64,000 nucleotides of DNA from Chryseobacterium tagetis (GCF_016735585.2 NZ_JAERSE020000001.1:558001-622000); one strand, 5' to 3'. Numbered from the stretch's first letter, positions 18,232 to 27,689 are shown. Notes: generated from the sequence alone by a model not told the origin. A program made the numbers and translations.

Positions 18232-19257
18232 TTAGGGAATAAGTACAGCTCGTCCCTTTATTTTTCCGTTTCTCATTCGATCATATACCTCGTTGGCTTG
18301 GTCTAATGTATATTTCTCAATTTCTATATGGATTTTTTTTTGACGAGCCAGTCCTACAACTTCCATGAGTTCGACTCTGGAACCCCAATAAGGATTAGTC
18401 ATACTCACTCCAAAAGGAAGACCAGACATTGTGTATTGGTAATGTCCACCACCCAGTCCTACAATGGTAAGATCACCGTCTAGGCTTACTGTTTTTGTCC
18501 CCAGTTCAATAGTAGAAGTAGCTCCTACAAAATCAATAACTACTTTGGCTTTTTTAATGCCTGTGATTTTCTGAATCTGTTCAGCAGCGTTTTCATCTTT
18601 GGAATTTATGGTATAGGCAGCTCCTAATTCTTTAGCAAAAGCAAGTTTTTCTTCTGTAACATCACAAGCAATGATTGTACTGGCGCTAATTTCTCTTAGA
18701 ATTTGTATAGCCACATGACCTAATCCTCCGACACCAATTACCACAACATATTCATCTGGCGTTAATTTCGGGATTGATCTTTTAATGGCAGAATAAGGAG
18801 TAAGAGCGGCATCAGTAAGTGGAGCTGCAATTACAGGATCTAGATCATAAATAGGGACTAATAGACGTGAGGAGGGAACGAGCATATATTCTGCCATTCC
18901 TCCGTTAAGACCCAGACCTCCTCCATAAGCCATTTCAGACTGATGATCACAATAGTTTTCTTTGGATTGCTGACAAGGTTTGCAATGCCCGCATCCCCAA
19001 GGTCCGTATACTAGAACAGCATCTCCCTTTTTATAATCTTTAACATCAGATCCTACTTCTTCTATCCAGCCTGCATTTTCATGCCCCAATGTAAATACAG
19101 AACCGGCTACGGTACCTTCATCAATAATATGGAGATCTGAATGGCAAACGCCAGCTCCTCCTATTTTCAATAAAACTTCATCTCCCTTTGGGGTTGGTTT
19201 TTCCATATCATTTACGATACGAACATCCTTGTGTCCAAAAAAACGTACTGCTTTCAT
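18232..19257 (-). CDS. Zinc-dependent NAD(P) alcohol dehydrogenase (MDR family)
   Basis: A 341-residue cytosolic medium-chain dehydrogenase that oxidises alcohols or reduces aldehydes with a nicotinamide cofactor. Catalytic zinc ligands are visible: GVCHSDLH (Cys, near residue 37) and GHENAGWIEEVG (near 59). The structural zinc site is the Cys cluster in GPWGCGHCKPCQQSKENYC near 91-108. The Rossmann motif is VVVIGVGGLGHVA near 171. The length is typical. It resembles propanol-preferring ADHs; substrate not known. It lies alone on the minus strand inside the surface-protein region, with a shared terminator at its 3' end and a TACCTTTA box (19287-19294, minus) as a weak -7 candidate. Confidence 0.93.
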   Translation of the reverse strand: MKAVRFFGHKDVRIVNDMEKPTPKGDEVLLKIGGAGVCHSDLHIIDEGTVAGSVFTLGHENAGWIEEVGSDVKDYKKGDAVLVYGPWGCGHCKPCQQSKENYCDHQSEMAYGGGLGLNGGMAEYMLVPSSRLLVPIYDLDPVIAAPLTDAALTPYSAIKRSIPKLTPDEYVVVIGVGGLGHVAIQILREISASTIIACDVTEEKLAFAKELGAAYTINSKDENAAEQIQKITGIKKAKVVIDFVGATSTIELGTKTVSLDGDLTIVGLGGGHYQYTMSGLPFGVSMTNPYWGSRVELMEVVGLARQKKIHIEIEKYTLDQANEVYDRMRNGKIKGRAVLIP

Positions 19258-19499
19258 AAGCTTAAAAATTTAAAGTTTCTATATAATAAAGGTAGGGAAT
19301 ATCCATTAAAATACCCGTATAGCAGTTGTTAAAGTATCATTAAAACAAGTTTTTTTATGCACTTTTATTTGTTTATAGTTTTATTGCAAAAAGAGTTATG
19401 TGGTTGATTTTGTCATTTGTTTTAAAGGTTTTTATTGTAAATAAATAATAATTATATGTAATAAATAGTGAAAATTTAAATTCGATGGAAATTGCTTTT

Positions 19500-19535
19500 A
19501 CCCCTTGATATAACACGCGAGTGTTATCGAGGGGT
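19500..19535. repeat. 36-nt palindromic element, copy 4
   Basis: The most symmetric copy: ACCCCTTGATATAACAC, loop GCGA, GTGTTATCGAGGGGT. The G of the TTTGC box is at 19574, 39 nt after the right arm. No gene starts close by; the downstream stretch ends at the terminator at 19771. Confidence 0.85.
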
Positions 19536-19578
19536 AATAATGTCTTTGTTTTTTCTTGGTATGTGCTTTATTTGCATC

Positions 19579-19798
19579 ATAATAATTTTGAAAGAACAAA
19601 AATTGAATGATCTTTTATATAAAATTCTAAAAGACCTGGAAAAATAACTTCTCATCATTCAGATTGAAAATGTAGAGAAGTAAAACATACACAGAGCTAG
19701 TATTTTGGTAATTAGTAACTTCATAAGATACACCCCGGGTAACGGGATTTTTCATGTTTTTGTGTTACTGAACCTCTTTTTATAAAGAGGTTTTTTTA
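19579..19798 (+). ncRNA. Candidate non-coding transcript under palindrome copy 4
   Basis: The region has a promoter-like TTTGCATCAT box (G at 19574) below palindrome copy 4 and ends in an intrinsic terminator, but it holds no convincing gene. The only frames are short, e.g. a TTG-started NDLLYKILKDLEK and an ATG-started seven-residue peptide. It could be a small RNA of about 220 nt, a tiny peptide gene, or the leader left after loss of another surface-protein gene. Confidence 0.35.
19771..19798 (+). terminator. Intrinsic terminator
   Basis: AACCTCTTT and AAAGAGGTT around a 4-nt loop, followed by a long T-rich run. It lies 79 nt before the GTG at 19877. It ends a transcript coming from the palindrome copy 4 side, since no plus-strand gene lies between. 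Confidence 0.8.
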
Positions 19799-19863
19799 TT
19801 TTTTTATAGACAAGGGTATGATTTGCAGTATTAATTTAAAATCATTCTTAATGAAAAATTTCA

Positions 19864-19871
19864 TAATTTCG
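19864..19871 (+). promoter_or_regulatory. Candidate -7 element that makes the next mRNA nearly leaderless
   Basis: TAATTTCG ends 5 nt before the GTG start at 19877, so a start site 5-7 nt downstream would coincide with the start codon. Confidence 0.4.
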
Positions 19872-19876
19872 ATAGA

Positions 19877-20263
19877 GTGAAAAAGTTGATTTCCATAGTA
19901 TTGCTTTCATTATATTTGGTTTCTACAACTGAACTGTATCAGCTTTTGAAAATGCCGCTCCTTGTAGAGCATTATATACAGCATAAAAATCTAAATCCTG
20001 AAATGTCTTTCACTGCATTTCTTAAAACTCATTACGACAATCCTGTGAAAGATAGTGACTATGATCAGGATCAGAGATTACCTTTTGTTTCGCACACTCA
20101 TCTTCTTTCTGTCGTTTTTACTGTCAACTCCTCTGTCGATTTTTATTTTGCAGAGAAAGTATATATTTATTGGGGGACCGAGAAAACCTTTTATAAGAGT
20201 GTTCTTTACAATAAAGAAATATTCAGTTCTATCTGGGAACCTCCGAGATCTTATCGGTCTTAA
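19877..20263 (+). CDS. Small Bacteroidetes protein, predicted exported or membrane-attached
   Basis: A 128-residue protein with a hydrophobic N-terminus (MKKLISIVLLSLYLVSTTEL) acting as signal peptide or anchor, then KMPLLVEHYIQHKNLNPEMS, FTAFLKTHYDNPVKDSDYDQ and a DQDQRLPFVSH stretch. I recall this family from Bacteroidetes, often beside metal-efflux or haem-related genes, but no biochemical role is known to me. The start is a GTG at 19877. The neighbour downstream is a haem-binding-domain protein and then a cation ATPase, consistent with a metal-related setting. Confidence 0.7.
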   Translation: MKKLISIVLLSLYLVSTTELYQLLKMPLLVEHYIQHKNLNPEMSFTAFLKTHYDNPVKDSDYDQDQRLPFVSHTHLLSVVFTVNSSVDFYFAEKVYIYWGTEKTFYKSVLYNKEIFSSIWEPPRSYRS

Positions 20264-20568
20264 TCTGTTTTCTCTATCATTTATTGACTGAGAAAGTATT
20301 CCTGTTTGTTTATAAAATAAAAGTAACTGTATAAGATGCAGATACACATAGGTTTATGTTGTAGCATGTTGAAGGTTTATTTCTATCAATAAGATTAATC
20401 AGCTGTGTTTATGATAGTCATTGAGTTTTTGTCAGGAGTAATTTCATGGCAACATTTTGCATAGAACAGATATTGCAGAATCGAGAGAAACCTATAGTCT
20501 TCCAGTTCAGGAGTACCATTTATTCCATTGAAAAATTAAAACATATTCTAACTAAAAATAAAAAAATA

Positions 20569-21033
20569 ATGAAAAAGTCTTCTTTCGTAAAAATAGGAGC
20601 AGGATGTATTATACTATTATTACTTGTCATTCAGCTTTTTGATACCGATAAAAATATAAGTGCTTCTTCTTCAGAACAAGCGATTGAAAAACATTATCAG
20701 GTACCTGCTCATGTAAAAGGTTTGTTGAAAACAAGCTGTTATGATTGCCATTCCAACAATACAGCATATCCATGGTACAACAATATACAGCCTGTAAAAT
20801 GGTGGTTGGCAGATCATGTGAATTCCGGAAAACGGCATTTGAATTTTGATGAATTCAATGCATATCCGAAAGAGAAAAAATTAAAAAAAATAAATGAGAT
20901 TGCTGAAACCGTTAAAAGCGGAGAAATGCCTCTTAGCTCATATACTTTTATTCATCATCATGCGAAACTGTCAAATGCTGATAAATCCGAAATAGAAAAA
21001 TGGACAGCAGAAGTTAAAAAACAGATCGAGTAA
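20569..21033 (+). CDS. Haem-binding-domain protein (Haem_bd family), membrane-anchored
   Basis: A 154-residue protein with an N-terminal TM or signal segment (residues 8-25) and a c-type haem motif CYDCH near residue 57, followed by SNNTAYPWYNNIQPVKWWLA and the His-rich IHHHAKLSNADKSEIEKW. These are the hallmarks of the Haem_bd domain; haem would be attached on the periplasmic side. The start at 20569 (MKKSSFVKIG) is chosen because the longer frame from 20446 places a polar 41-residue extension before the signal. The gap 20264-20568 shows nothing else. The P-type ATPase follows 74 nt downstream. Confidence 0.85.
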   Translation: MKKSSFVKIGAGCIILLLLVIQLFDTDKNISASSSEQAIEKHYQVPAHVKGLLKTSCYDCHSNNTAYPWYNNIQPVKWWLADHVNSGKRHLNFDEFNAYPKEKKLKKINEIAETVKSGEMPLSSYTFIHHHAKLSNADKSEIEKWTAEVKKQIE

Positions 21034-21107
21034 CAGGAGATAAAAAACCTGAAACTATTCTGTTATGATAAAAACATTCAGTAATTTTAATACAATATCC
21101 CTCTCAC

Positions 21108-23615
21108 ATGAATTACAATATACCCGAGGATTTGAAAGGTCTTACGGAAGCTGAAGTGGCAGCTTCCAGAAAAAAATACGGTTACAACCGGCTAGAAGCG
21201 GTTAGGCAGGAAACATGGGTAAGTATGCTCGTCAATATCCTGAAAGAGCCTATGCTTATTTTACTTATATGTGTTTCTCTTATCTATGTGATTATAGGCG
21301 ACTATGGAGAAGCGTTATTTATGTTTGTAGCCATAGTAGGAGTTACTGCCATTTCTTTTTATCAGGACAACCGGAGTAAGAAAGCACTGGAAGAACTTGA
21401 AAAATTGAATGAGCCTTTAAGTAAGGTGATAAGAAATTCAAAGGTCATTAAAATTCCCACGTTTGAAATCGCTGTAGGTGATCTTTGTATTACTGAAGAA
21501 GGAATGCTTATTAATGCTGATGGAACTATTGTACACAGCAACGATTTTTCTGTGAATGAATCTTCACTTACAGGAGAAAGCTTTTCTGTTTTCAAAGACA
21601 GTAAGTCAGACGATAATAAAGTGTACAGTGGAACGATCACTGTTTCCGGGCTTGCAGTTTTTGAAGTTGAAAGTATAGGAAAAGAAGCCAAAGTAGGGAA
21701 AATAGGACAGTCTATTCTGAGCATAAAAGAAGAAGCATCTCCTTTACAGCTTCAGATCCGGAATTTTGTGAAAGGGATGGCTATTATAGGACTCATTATA
21801 TTTTTGGCTGTATGTGTTTTCAATTATATTGAAACGAAAGATTTTGTTACCAGTTTATTGAGCGGACTTACGTTGGCAATGTCTGTACTTCCTGAGGAAA
21901 TTCCTGTTGCTTTTACAACATTCATGGCTTTAGGAGCCTGGAAGCTGATGCGTGAAGGAATCATTATCAAGAGAAGCAGTATTGTTGAAACATTGGGGAG
22001 TGTAACCGTAATATGTACCGATAAGACAGGAACGATTACTGAAAACTCCATGCAGTTAAAACATCTTTACAATTATAAGTCAGATACGATTTATGAGCAG
22101 GAAGAGTTTAAAATAAAAGAACTGGATGAACTCATCGATTATGCGATGTGGAGTAGTGAACCTGTGCCATTTGATCCGATGGAAATAACCTTGCATAAGG
22201 TGTACGAGCAGACTCAGGATTCAGATAAAAGGAAAGATTATCTGTTATTTCATGAATACCCGCTGGAAGGGAAGCCACCAATGATGACCCATCTTTTCGA
22301 GAATGAACAAAAAGACAGAATTATAGCAGCTAAAGGAGCTCCTGAAGCCATCCTGAATGTTTCCCAGCTTTCGGAAGAAGAAAAGAATAAAATACGGGGA
22401 GTCATAAAAGAATTCGGAGAGCAGGGATACCGTGTTCTTGGAGTGGCCAAATCTCATTTTGAAGGAAATAATTTTCCTGTAAAACAGCAGAATTTTAAAT
22501 TTGAATTCTTAGGATTGACGGTATTTTATGATCCTCCTAAAAAAGGAATAAAGAATGTATTTCAGCATATTTATGATGCAGGAATTAAAGTAAAAGTAAT
22601 CACAGGAGATAATGCTGATACCACAAAAGCAATTGCCTTACAGGCTGGAATTATAAATAAGAGTCCCGCGATTAATGGAAGCGAAGTGGCTTCAAGTTCA
22701 GAAGATGATCTGATGAAAATCTCTGAAACTACCACTTTATTTACTAGAATGTTTCCTGAAGCAAAACTTGAAGTAGTGAATGCCCTTAAAGCGCAGGGTA
22801 ATGTTGTAGCTATGTTAGGAGACGGTGTGAATGACGGTCCTGCATTGAAGGCGGCTCACATAGGAGTCGCAATGGGTAATAAAGGAACTGAAATTGCCAA
22901 ATCAGCCGCAGCTTTGGTAATAACGAATGATGATCTTGAAAAGCTTGTAGTAGGAATCGCTGCCGGACGAAGAATTTATGCCAATATCAAAAAAGCGGTT
23001 CAGTATATCATTTCCATTCATATTCCTATTATACTCACCGTTTCTTTACCGTTGTTTTTAGGATGGGTATTTCCTCATATATTTACACCGGTTCATGTCA
23101 TTTTTCTGGAATTGGTAATGGGGCCTACCTGTTCCATTGTTTATGAAAATGAACCTATCGAAAAAAATGCAATGCAGAAACCTCCGAGAGCACTTACGGA
23201 TACCTTCTTGAACTGGAAGGAACTCACGGTAAGTATTATTCAGGGGCTGGTTATTACCGGAGGAATAGTATGGATGTATCAGTATTCTGTTGATCTTGGG
23301 AATGATGAAGCTAAAACAAGGGCTTTGGTTTTCAGTACTCTGATATTTGCCAATATATTACTGAGTTTGGTGAACCGTTCTTTCTATTACAGTGTATTAG
23401 AAAGCTTTAAAAATCGTAATTTCTTACTGATGGGAATTTCTGCTTTGGTTCTTGTACTGTTATTTGTTATTCTTTATGTGAAGCCAGTATCAGGGTTCTT
23501 TAGTGTAACTCCTCTTGCTGCGGCAGAATTGGGGATTACATTGCTTGTTGCTGCTGTTTCGGTGTTGTGGTTTGAGGTTTATAAATTTGTGAAAAGACAT
23601 AGTAGAAAGAAATAG
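21108..23615 (+). CDS. P-type cation-transporting ATPase (P2-like)
   Basis: An 835-residue inner-membrane pump. It begins with a cation ATPase N-terminal domain (LKGLTEAEVAASRKKYGYN). The actuator-domain TGES loop lies near residue 155, the TM4 motif is SVLPEEIPVAF near 261, the phosphorylation motif CTDKTGT near 303-309 (Asp305), a VITGDNADTTKAI block near 497, and the hinge MLGDGVNDGPALK near 570. Five or so hydrophobic segments follow in the C-terminal quarter. PEE instead of the PEG of Ca2+ pumps, and the absence of heavy-metal domains or CPC, place it in the P2 group; the ion (Ca2+, Mg2+ or other) is not decided. It lies 74 nt after the haem-binding gene. Confidence 0.93.
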   Translation: MNYNIPEDLKGLTEAEVAASRKKYGYNRLEAVRQETWVSMLVNILKEPMLILLICVSLIYVIIGDYGEALFMFVAIVGVTAISFYQDNRSKKALEELEKLNEPLSKVIRNSKVIKIPTFEIAVGDLCITEEGMLINADGTIVHSNDFSVNESSLTGESFSVFKDSKSDDNKVYSGTITVSGLAVFEVESIGKEAKVGKIGQSILSIKEEASPLQLQIRNFVKGMAIIGLIIFLAVCVFNYIETKDFVTSLLSGLTLAMSVLPEEIPVAFTTFMALGAWKLMREGIIIKRSSIVETLGSVTVICTDKTGTITENSMQLKHLYNYKSDTIYEQEEFKIKELDELIDYAMWSSEPVPFDPMEITLHKVYEQTQDSDKRKDYLLFHEYPLEGKPPMMTHLFENEQKDRIIAAKGAPEAILNVSQLSEEEKNKIRGVIKEFGEQGYRVLGVAKSHFEGNNFPVKQQNFKFEFLGLTVFYDPPKKGIKNVFQHIYDAGIKVKVITGDNADTTKAIALQAGIINKSPAINGSEVASSSEDDLMKISETTTLFTRMFPEAKLEVVNALKAQGNVVAMLGDGVNDGPALKAAHIGVAMGNKGTEIAKSAAALVITNDDLEKLVVGIAAGRRIYANIKKAVQYIISIHIPIILTVSLPLFLGWVFPHIFTPVHVIFLELVMGPTCSIVYENEPIEKNAMQKPPRALTDTFLNWKELTVSIIQGLVITGGIVWMYQYSVDLGNDEAKTRALVFSTLIFANILLSLVNRSFYYSVLESFKNRNFLLMGISALVLVLLFVILYVKPVSGFFSVTPLAAAELGITLLVAAVSVLWFEVYKFVKRHSRKK

Positions 23616-23633
23616 TAATATTGTTAAATAATG

Positions 23634-23669
23634 AATTAAAAAAATCAGCTCTCAGAAATGAGAGCTGAT
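23634..23669 (-). terminator. Intrinsic terminator of the T9SS surface protein gene
   Basis: An 11-bp stem, ATCAGCTCTCA with TGAGAGCTGAT, around GAAA. The T-run is on the minus strand only, so it serves the gene at 23696. Confidence 0.85.
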
Positions 23670-23695
23670 TGGTAGTTAATCAACTGTTATGACTC

Positions 23696-26600
23696 TTATT
23701 CCTTGAGGAACTTCTTCTGTACAGAAGTTGAGCCATCCTGAATATCGATCACATACATGCCATTGATCAGGGCGTGAACATCTACTTTATTGTTTAAGAT
23801 GATTCCGCTTGATATCAACTGTCCTGCTGCACTATAAATCTTATAGTTTGCTCTCTTGCTGATATTCTTAACGTTCAATATCGTGCTTACCGGGTTAGGG
23901 TAAATCAAGATGTCATTTTGATTCAACAAGTTACTTGCTGATTTCTTAGAGATTCTGACACTGTAATCTTCTACTTCACCACTATCGAAGTCGTTACAGT
24001 TTATAGCAATTCCTCCTTTCATCAATGCGACTCTCATCACTACATACATATAGTCTGCATTGCTTACAAATGCATCTGATGGTACACTGAACATAGTAGT
24101 TGCTGTTGCTGCACTGTTTGGTCCGGATACTAAGATTCTTTCGTTGATATCAAATTCTCCGTTTCTGTCGAAGTCAATCCAAGCAACAACACCTGCATCT
24201 CCTGTTACCACTTTGTCAATGGTCAACTGGTTGTTGGTTGATCCCTGGATCAATTCGATCTGAGCAAGCGGATCAGCGGTATAATCTGTATACGTTGAAC
24301 CCGCAGAAGCTTTTATTATCTGTGGCTTTCCGTTTGGTACTACCGTTACTTTGGAGATGTAATCTCCCACTGAATTCAATGCTTCCATCTGGCAATAGAT
24401 CACGGTAGGCGTTGTAAAGTAATACGGTAAGGTAAAGTTGCCCGGAGTACCGCTACAAACATTCGCTACTTCCATTTCATATTTCGTAAGCTCAGTTAAA
24501 TCGGTAAGAGTGTAGATATTGTTATTTACCTGAACATTCGTCCATCCCGGAATTCCTACTTTTCTGTATCTTAAAATGTATTTACCAGTGGCATCCGGCC
24601 CTGTATAAGGATCCCATTGAACTTTAGCGCTTGTTGGCTTTAATTCCAGAATCGTTAATCCCGGTGGCGGAATCTCACATGTTCTCTCTGTAGTAAATCT
24701 TACCAAACTTGACCAAGGATTAGGAGTCGTTGATCCTATACAAGTACTTCTTACCTGAACTTCATACTGAGTATATGGCGTTAAAGGAGAAAGCAAATAA
24801 GTTGTAGCAGGAGGATTCGGTAGAGCAGTCATTATAGTAGGCCATGCATCTCCTACTTTTCTCCATCTCATTTCATAGGTAGCACTTGCTACTAATGGTG
24901 ACCAGTTAATAACAGCTGAAGTAGCAGTTATGCCAGTAATAGTAACATTTGGCGGAGTAGGATCACATGTTGTTGAAAATTCATTATGTGAGTAAGCTCC
25001 CATATTGGTTGTTCCACAAAATGCTACCACTTCTACTTCATATAATGTTGCCGGATCCAACCCTAATAGAGGTTCAGATTGTAAAGCTCCCGGAGCGATT
25101 GCTGGTTTGTCTATTGGCCCTGCTGCCGGTAACCAACCTGCCAAAGAGCCTACAGGTCTGTATCTTAGTTGGTAAGAATTAGCTCCTATGGCATCCTGAG
25201 ACCAGGTAACATTTGCTGAATTATGAGTAATTGAAGTCACTGTTACAACAGGTGTTGGAGTAGTACAAGGCTGTACGTTCACCAAATAATCATGGGTTTC
25301 ACCATAGCTAGTCGATGTACATGCATCAACATTGGAAGTACTGTACACTACACGAACACGCATTCTGTGAACTCCAGCCAGCGCAGTAACAGGAATGGCA
25401 ATATTAGCAGTAGCAAATGACGGACTTGTTGCTAACGGAAGATCCGTTAATAATTTTTCAGAAGCATCAAAAACTCCATTATTATTGAAGTCAATCCAGA
25501 TACTTGCTTTTTCATAAGTAGGAGAAGAGTATGTAGTATTGATCTGTACAGGATAAGACTGTCCAGCTATGATATTTACAGGAGTAAAAGCTGCTGTTCT
25601 GTCATAGTAACCACTACCATTACAACCTGTATTCAGATCACTGATGGTGGAAGTACCCGCTCCTGTGATTACAAAGCTGTTTAGGTTATCGCCACTGCTG
25701 CATCCATAGGTATAGGTTGGTGTACAATAGCATTGAGTTGGTGCATTTTGTGCTACGGAAACCGTATTGGATGTAGCACTCTGGTTGGTATTGCTACAGG
25801 TAACTATGCAACGGTAATCGGTAGCTGCTGTTTGACTCGTAACAGTATAGGTAGTTCCTGTAGCACCTGTAATAGCTATCCAGGCTCCTGATCCGGCAGG
25901 GCTGCTGTACCATTGGTAAGTAATACCGCCACCAAAAGTAGCACCGGTAAGCGTAAGATTAAAAGAAACTCCTACGCAGACACTTGTAGCGGATACCGCT
26001 GCTGTACCACTCACTGGTGCGGCAGCACAAGGAACAAGAGCCAGTATGTTGACATTGTAATCATGAGTCTCGCCATAGCTAGCCGATGTACAGGCATCAA
26101 CATTAGAAGTGTTATATACCACACGTACACGCATTCTGTGAATACCTGCAGTTGCTGTAACAGGAATGGCAATATTAGCCGTTGCAAATGCCGGACTGGT
26201 TGCTAAAGGAAGATCTGTTAATAATTTTTCAGTGGCATCAAACACTCCATTGTCGTTGAAATCAATCCAGATACTTGCTTTTTCATAAGTTGGAGAAGTA
26301 TAGGTTGTATTGATCTGTACAGGATAAGACTGGCCAGGTAAAAGATTTACAGGTGTAAATGCTGAAGTTCTGTCATAATAAGCTCCGTTACAGCCGGTAT
26401 TCAGATCACTGATTGAAGAACCTCCCTGTCCTGTAATCACAAAACTATTCAGATCATCTCCGGAACTGCAATTATATGTATAGGCAGGGGTACAGTAGTT
26501 TAAACATGCTGCACCTGTATTTTGACCCACAGAAACGATACTGGAATTTTGTGTACTTGCACCATTTGTACAGGTGATGGTGCATCTGTAATCCATAGCT

Positions 26601-27448
26601 GCCGTTTGATTGGCTACTGTATAAGAGATAGATGTAGCTCCTGTTATATTGGTGAAAGTATTTGTCCCTGCGGGTGAACTTTGCCATTGATAGGTAATTC
26701 CTGTTCCTGATGTAGCTCCCGTAACTGCCAAGTTAAAAGGAATATTGGCGCAGACATTAGAAACAGAAGCCGTTGCTGTACCTCCTGTCACTGTACCTGT
26801 ACAAGGCGCTGCAGAAGTATGTGAAAACGATATAAATGGCCTTCTGTAATTGGAATTGCTTAGAGATGCTGCCAGTCCAGTCGTATTGTTAATATACTTG
26901 GTGGTATTATTATTTGTAGTTACCACACAAGGTGATGTATATTCATATTCCCAGGTGGTATTAACCGTATTTCCCGTATTGGTATATTCCATCAAAACCA
27001 TAAGGTTCTGTGCTCCCGAATACGTAAAATTATTTGAGAATATAAACTGTTTCCATCCTGCAGCTCCCGTGGCTGCAGTAACAGGATTGGAGTCATATAC
27101 CAAAGTGGCTCCTGTCACCGTAGCCGTCCAATCAATGGCAGAAGCGCCAAAATCCAGACTTGATGTTTCCTTTAGATAAACTTTAAGATTAGGAGTTCCG
27201 GTCATGTTGCCGGTTGTTATCTTTTTAAAATAGATCCCCGTTAAAGCCTGGCCAGATACACCGGTAAGCTGCGTCGCAGGATAAATTACCGCCACTCTGC
27301 TTGTTGCTGCAGAAGTTGCTGTACTGTACATAGGCCCATAGGTGTTCGTTCCTAAAGTCATTGTACAGGTACCCGCGACCTGATATTGCTGCGCAAAGTT
27401 TTGGATTGATAGCAAAAGTGCTAAAAAGAATAAGTAGATTTTCTTCAT
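23696..27448 (-). CDS. Large modular surface protein with GEVED, Ig-like, FN3 and T9SS sorting domains
   Basis: About 1250 residues, exported by a signal peptide and then by the type IX secretion system. An N-terminal beta domain (residues 20-215) is followed by an Ig-like repeat (220-310), a GEVED domain (about 320-470), a second Ig-like repeat (475-565) and a second GEVED domain (574-730). Three fibronectin-III-like repeats come next (735-1020, with the words NSYQLRYRPVG, ATYEMRWRKVG and GKYILRYRKVG), then a third GEVED-like region ending FDSGEVEDYSVRI. The C-terminal type A sorting domain is ILIYPNPVSTILNVKN to VQKKFLKE. The Ig-GEVED cassette is duplicated almost exactly. Start is the Met at 27448 (MKKIYLFF). 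A role in adhesion or ligand binding is inferred from domains only. Confidence 0.9.
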   Translation of the reverse strand: MKKIYLFFLALLLSIQNFAQQYQVAGTCTMTLGTNTYGPMYSTATSAATSRVAVIYPATQLTGVSGQALTGIYFKKITTGNMTGTPNLKVYLKETSSLDFGASAIDWTATVTGATLVYDSNPVTAATGAAGWKQFIFSNNFTYSGAQNLMVLMEYTNTGNTVNTTWEYEYTSPCVVTTNNNTTKYINNTTGLAASLSNSNYRRPFISFSHTSAAPCTGTVTGGTATASVSNVCANIPFNLAVTGATSGTGITYQWQSSPAGTNTFTNITGATSISYTVANQTAAMDYRCTITCTNGASTQNSSIVSVGQNTGAACLNYCTPAYTYNCSSGDDLNSFVITGQGGSSISDLNTGCNGAYYDRTSAFTPVNLLPGQSYPVQINTTYTSPTYEKASIWIDFNDNGVFDATEKLLTDLPLATSPAFATANIAIPVTATAGIHRMRVRVVYNTSNVDACTSASYGETHDYNVNILALVPCAAAPVSGTAAVSATSVCVGVSFNLTLTGATFGGGITYQWYSSPAGSGAWIAITGATGTTYTVTSQTAATDYRCIVTCSNTNQSATSNTVSVAQNAPTQCYCTPTYTYGCSSGDNLNSFVITGAGTSTISDLNTGCNGSGYYDRTAAFTPVNIIAGQSYPVQINTTYSSPTYEKASIWIDFNNNGVFDASEKLLTDLPLATSPSFATANIAIPVTALAGVHRMRVRVVYSTSNVDACTSTSYGETHDYLVNVQPCTTPTPVVTVTSITHNSANVTWSQDAIGANSYQLRYRPVGSLAGWLPAAGPIDKPAIAPGALQSEPLLGLDPATLYEVEVVAFCGTTNMGAYSHNEFSTTCDPTPPNVTITGITATSAVINWSPLVASATYEMRWRKVGDAWPTIMTALPNPPATTYLLSPLTPYTQYEVQVRSTCIGSTTPNPWSSLVRFTTERTCEIPPPGLTILELKPTSAKVQWDPYTGPDATGKYILRYRKVGIPGWTNVQVNNNIYTLTDLTELTKYEMEVANVCSGTPGNFTLPYYFTTPTVIYCQMEALNSVGDYISKVTVVPNGKPQIIKASAGSTYTDYTADPLAQIELIQGSTNNQLTIDKVVTGDAGVVAWIDFDRNGEFDINERILVSGPNSAATATTMFSVPSDAFVSNADYMYVVMRVALMKGGIAINCNDFDSGEVEDYSVRISKKSASNLLNQNDILIYPNPVSTILNVKNISKRANYKIYSAAGQLISSGIILNNKVDVHALINGMYVIDIQDGSTSVQKKFLKE

Positions 27449-27655
27449 AGTCATACGATTTTTAAGTTAAGTATTAAATTTATTTGATTGGCTTACATTT
27501 TTTGATGGAATAATCGATTGAGACAAAGCAAAGAGAAGTCATGTTTCATCGTCATATAGATTAGTGATTGATTGGTAACACTGAAAATGTGTTAAGAATG
27601 TAGAGTTTTTTACCATAGGCTATATTATTTTATGTTAATGTATTGAATAATAAAA

Positions 27656-27689
27656 ACACCTTCCGGGTTTAATTAAAATAGGAAGGTGT
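27656..27689 (-). terminator. Intrinsic terminator for a minus-strand transcript
   Basis: ACACCTTCC and GGAAGGTGT around a 16-nt loop, followed by TTTTTATT on the minus strand. It lies downstream of the small frame at 27784-27972 and upstream of the T9SS gene, so it would isolate the two. Confidence 0.65.

Noticed and set aside
9149-19535. The four palindromes as a CRISPR array or insertion-sequence ends
   Set aside because: They are kilobases apart with no regular spacers, no transposase lies between them and no target-site duplications were seen. The fixed distance to TTTGC fits a regulatory element better.
20055-20347. Overlapping 78- and 89-codon frames near the gene at 19877
   Set aside because: They are shadow frames of the 128-residue gene, with no signal peptide, family pattern or promoter.
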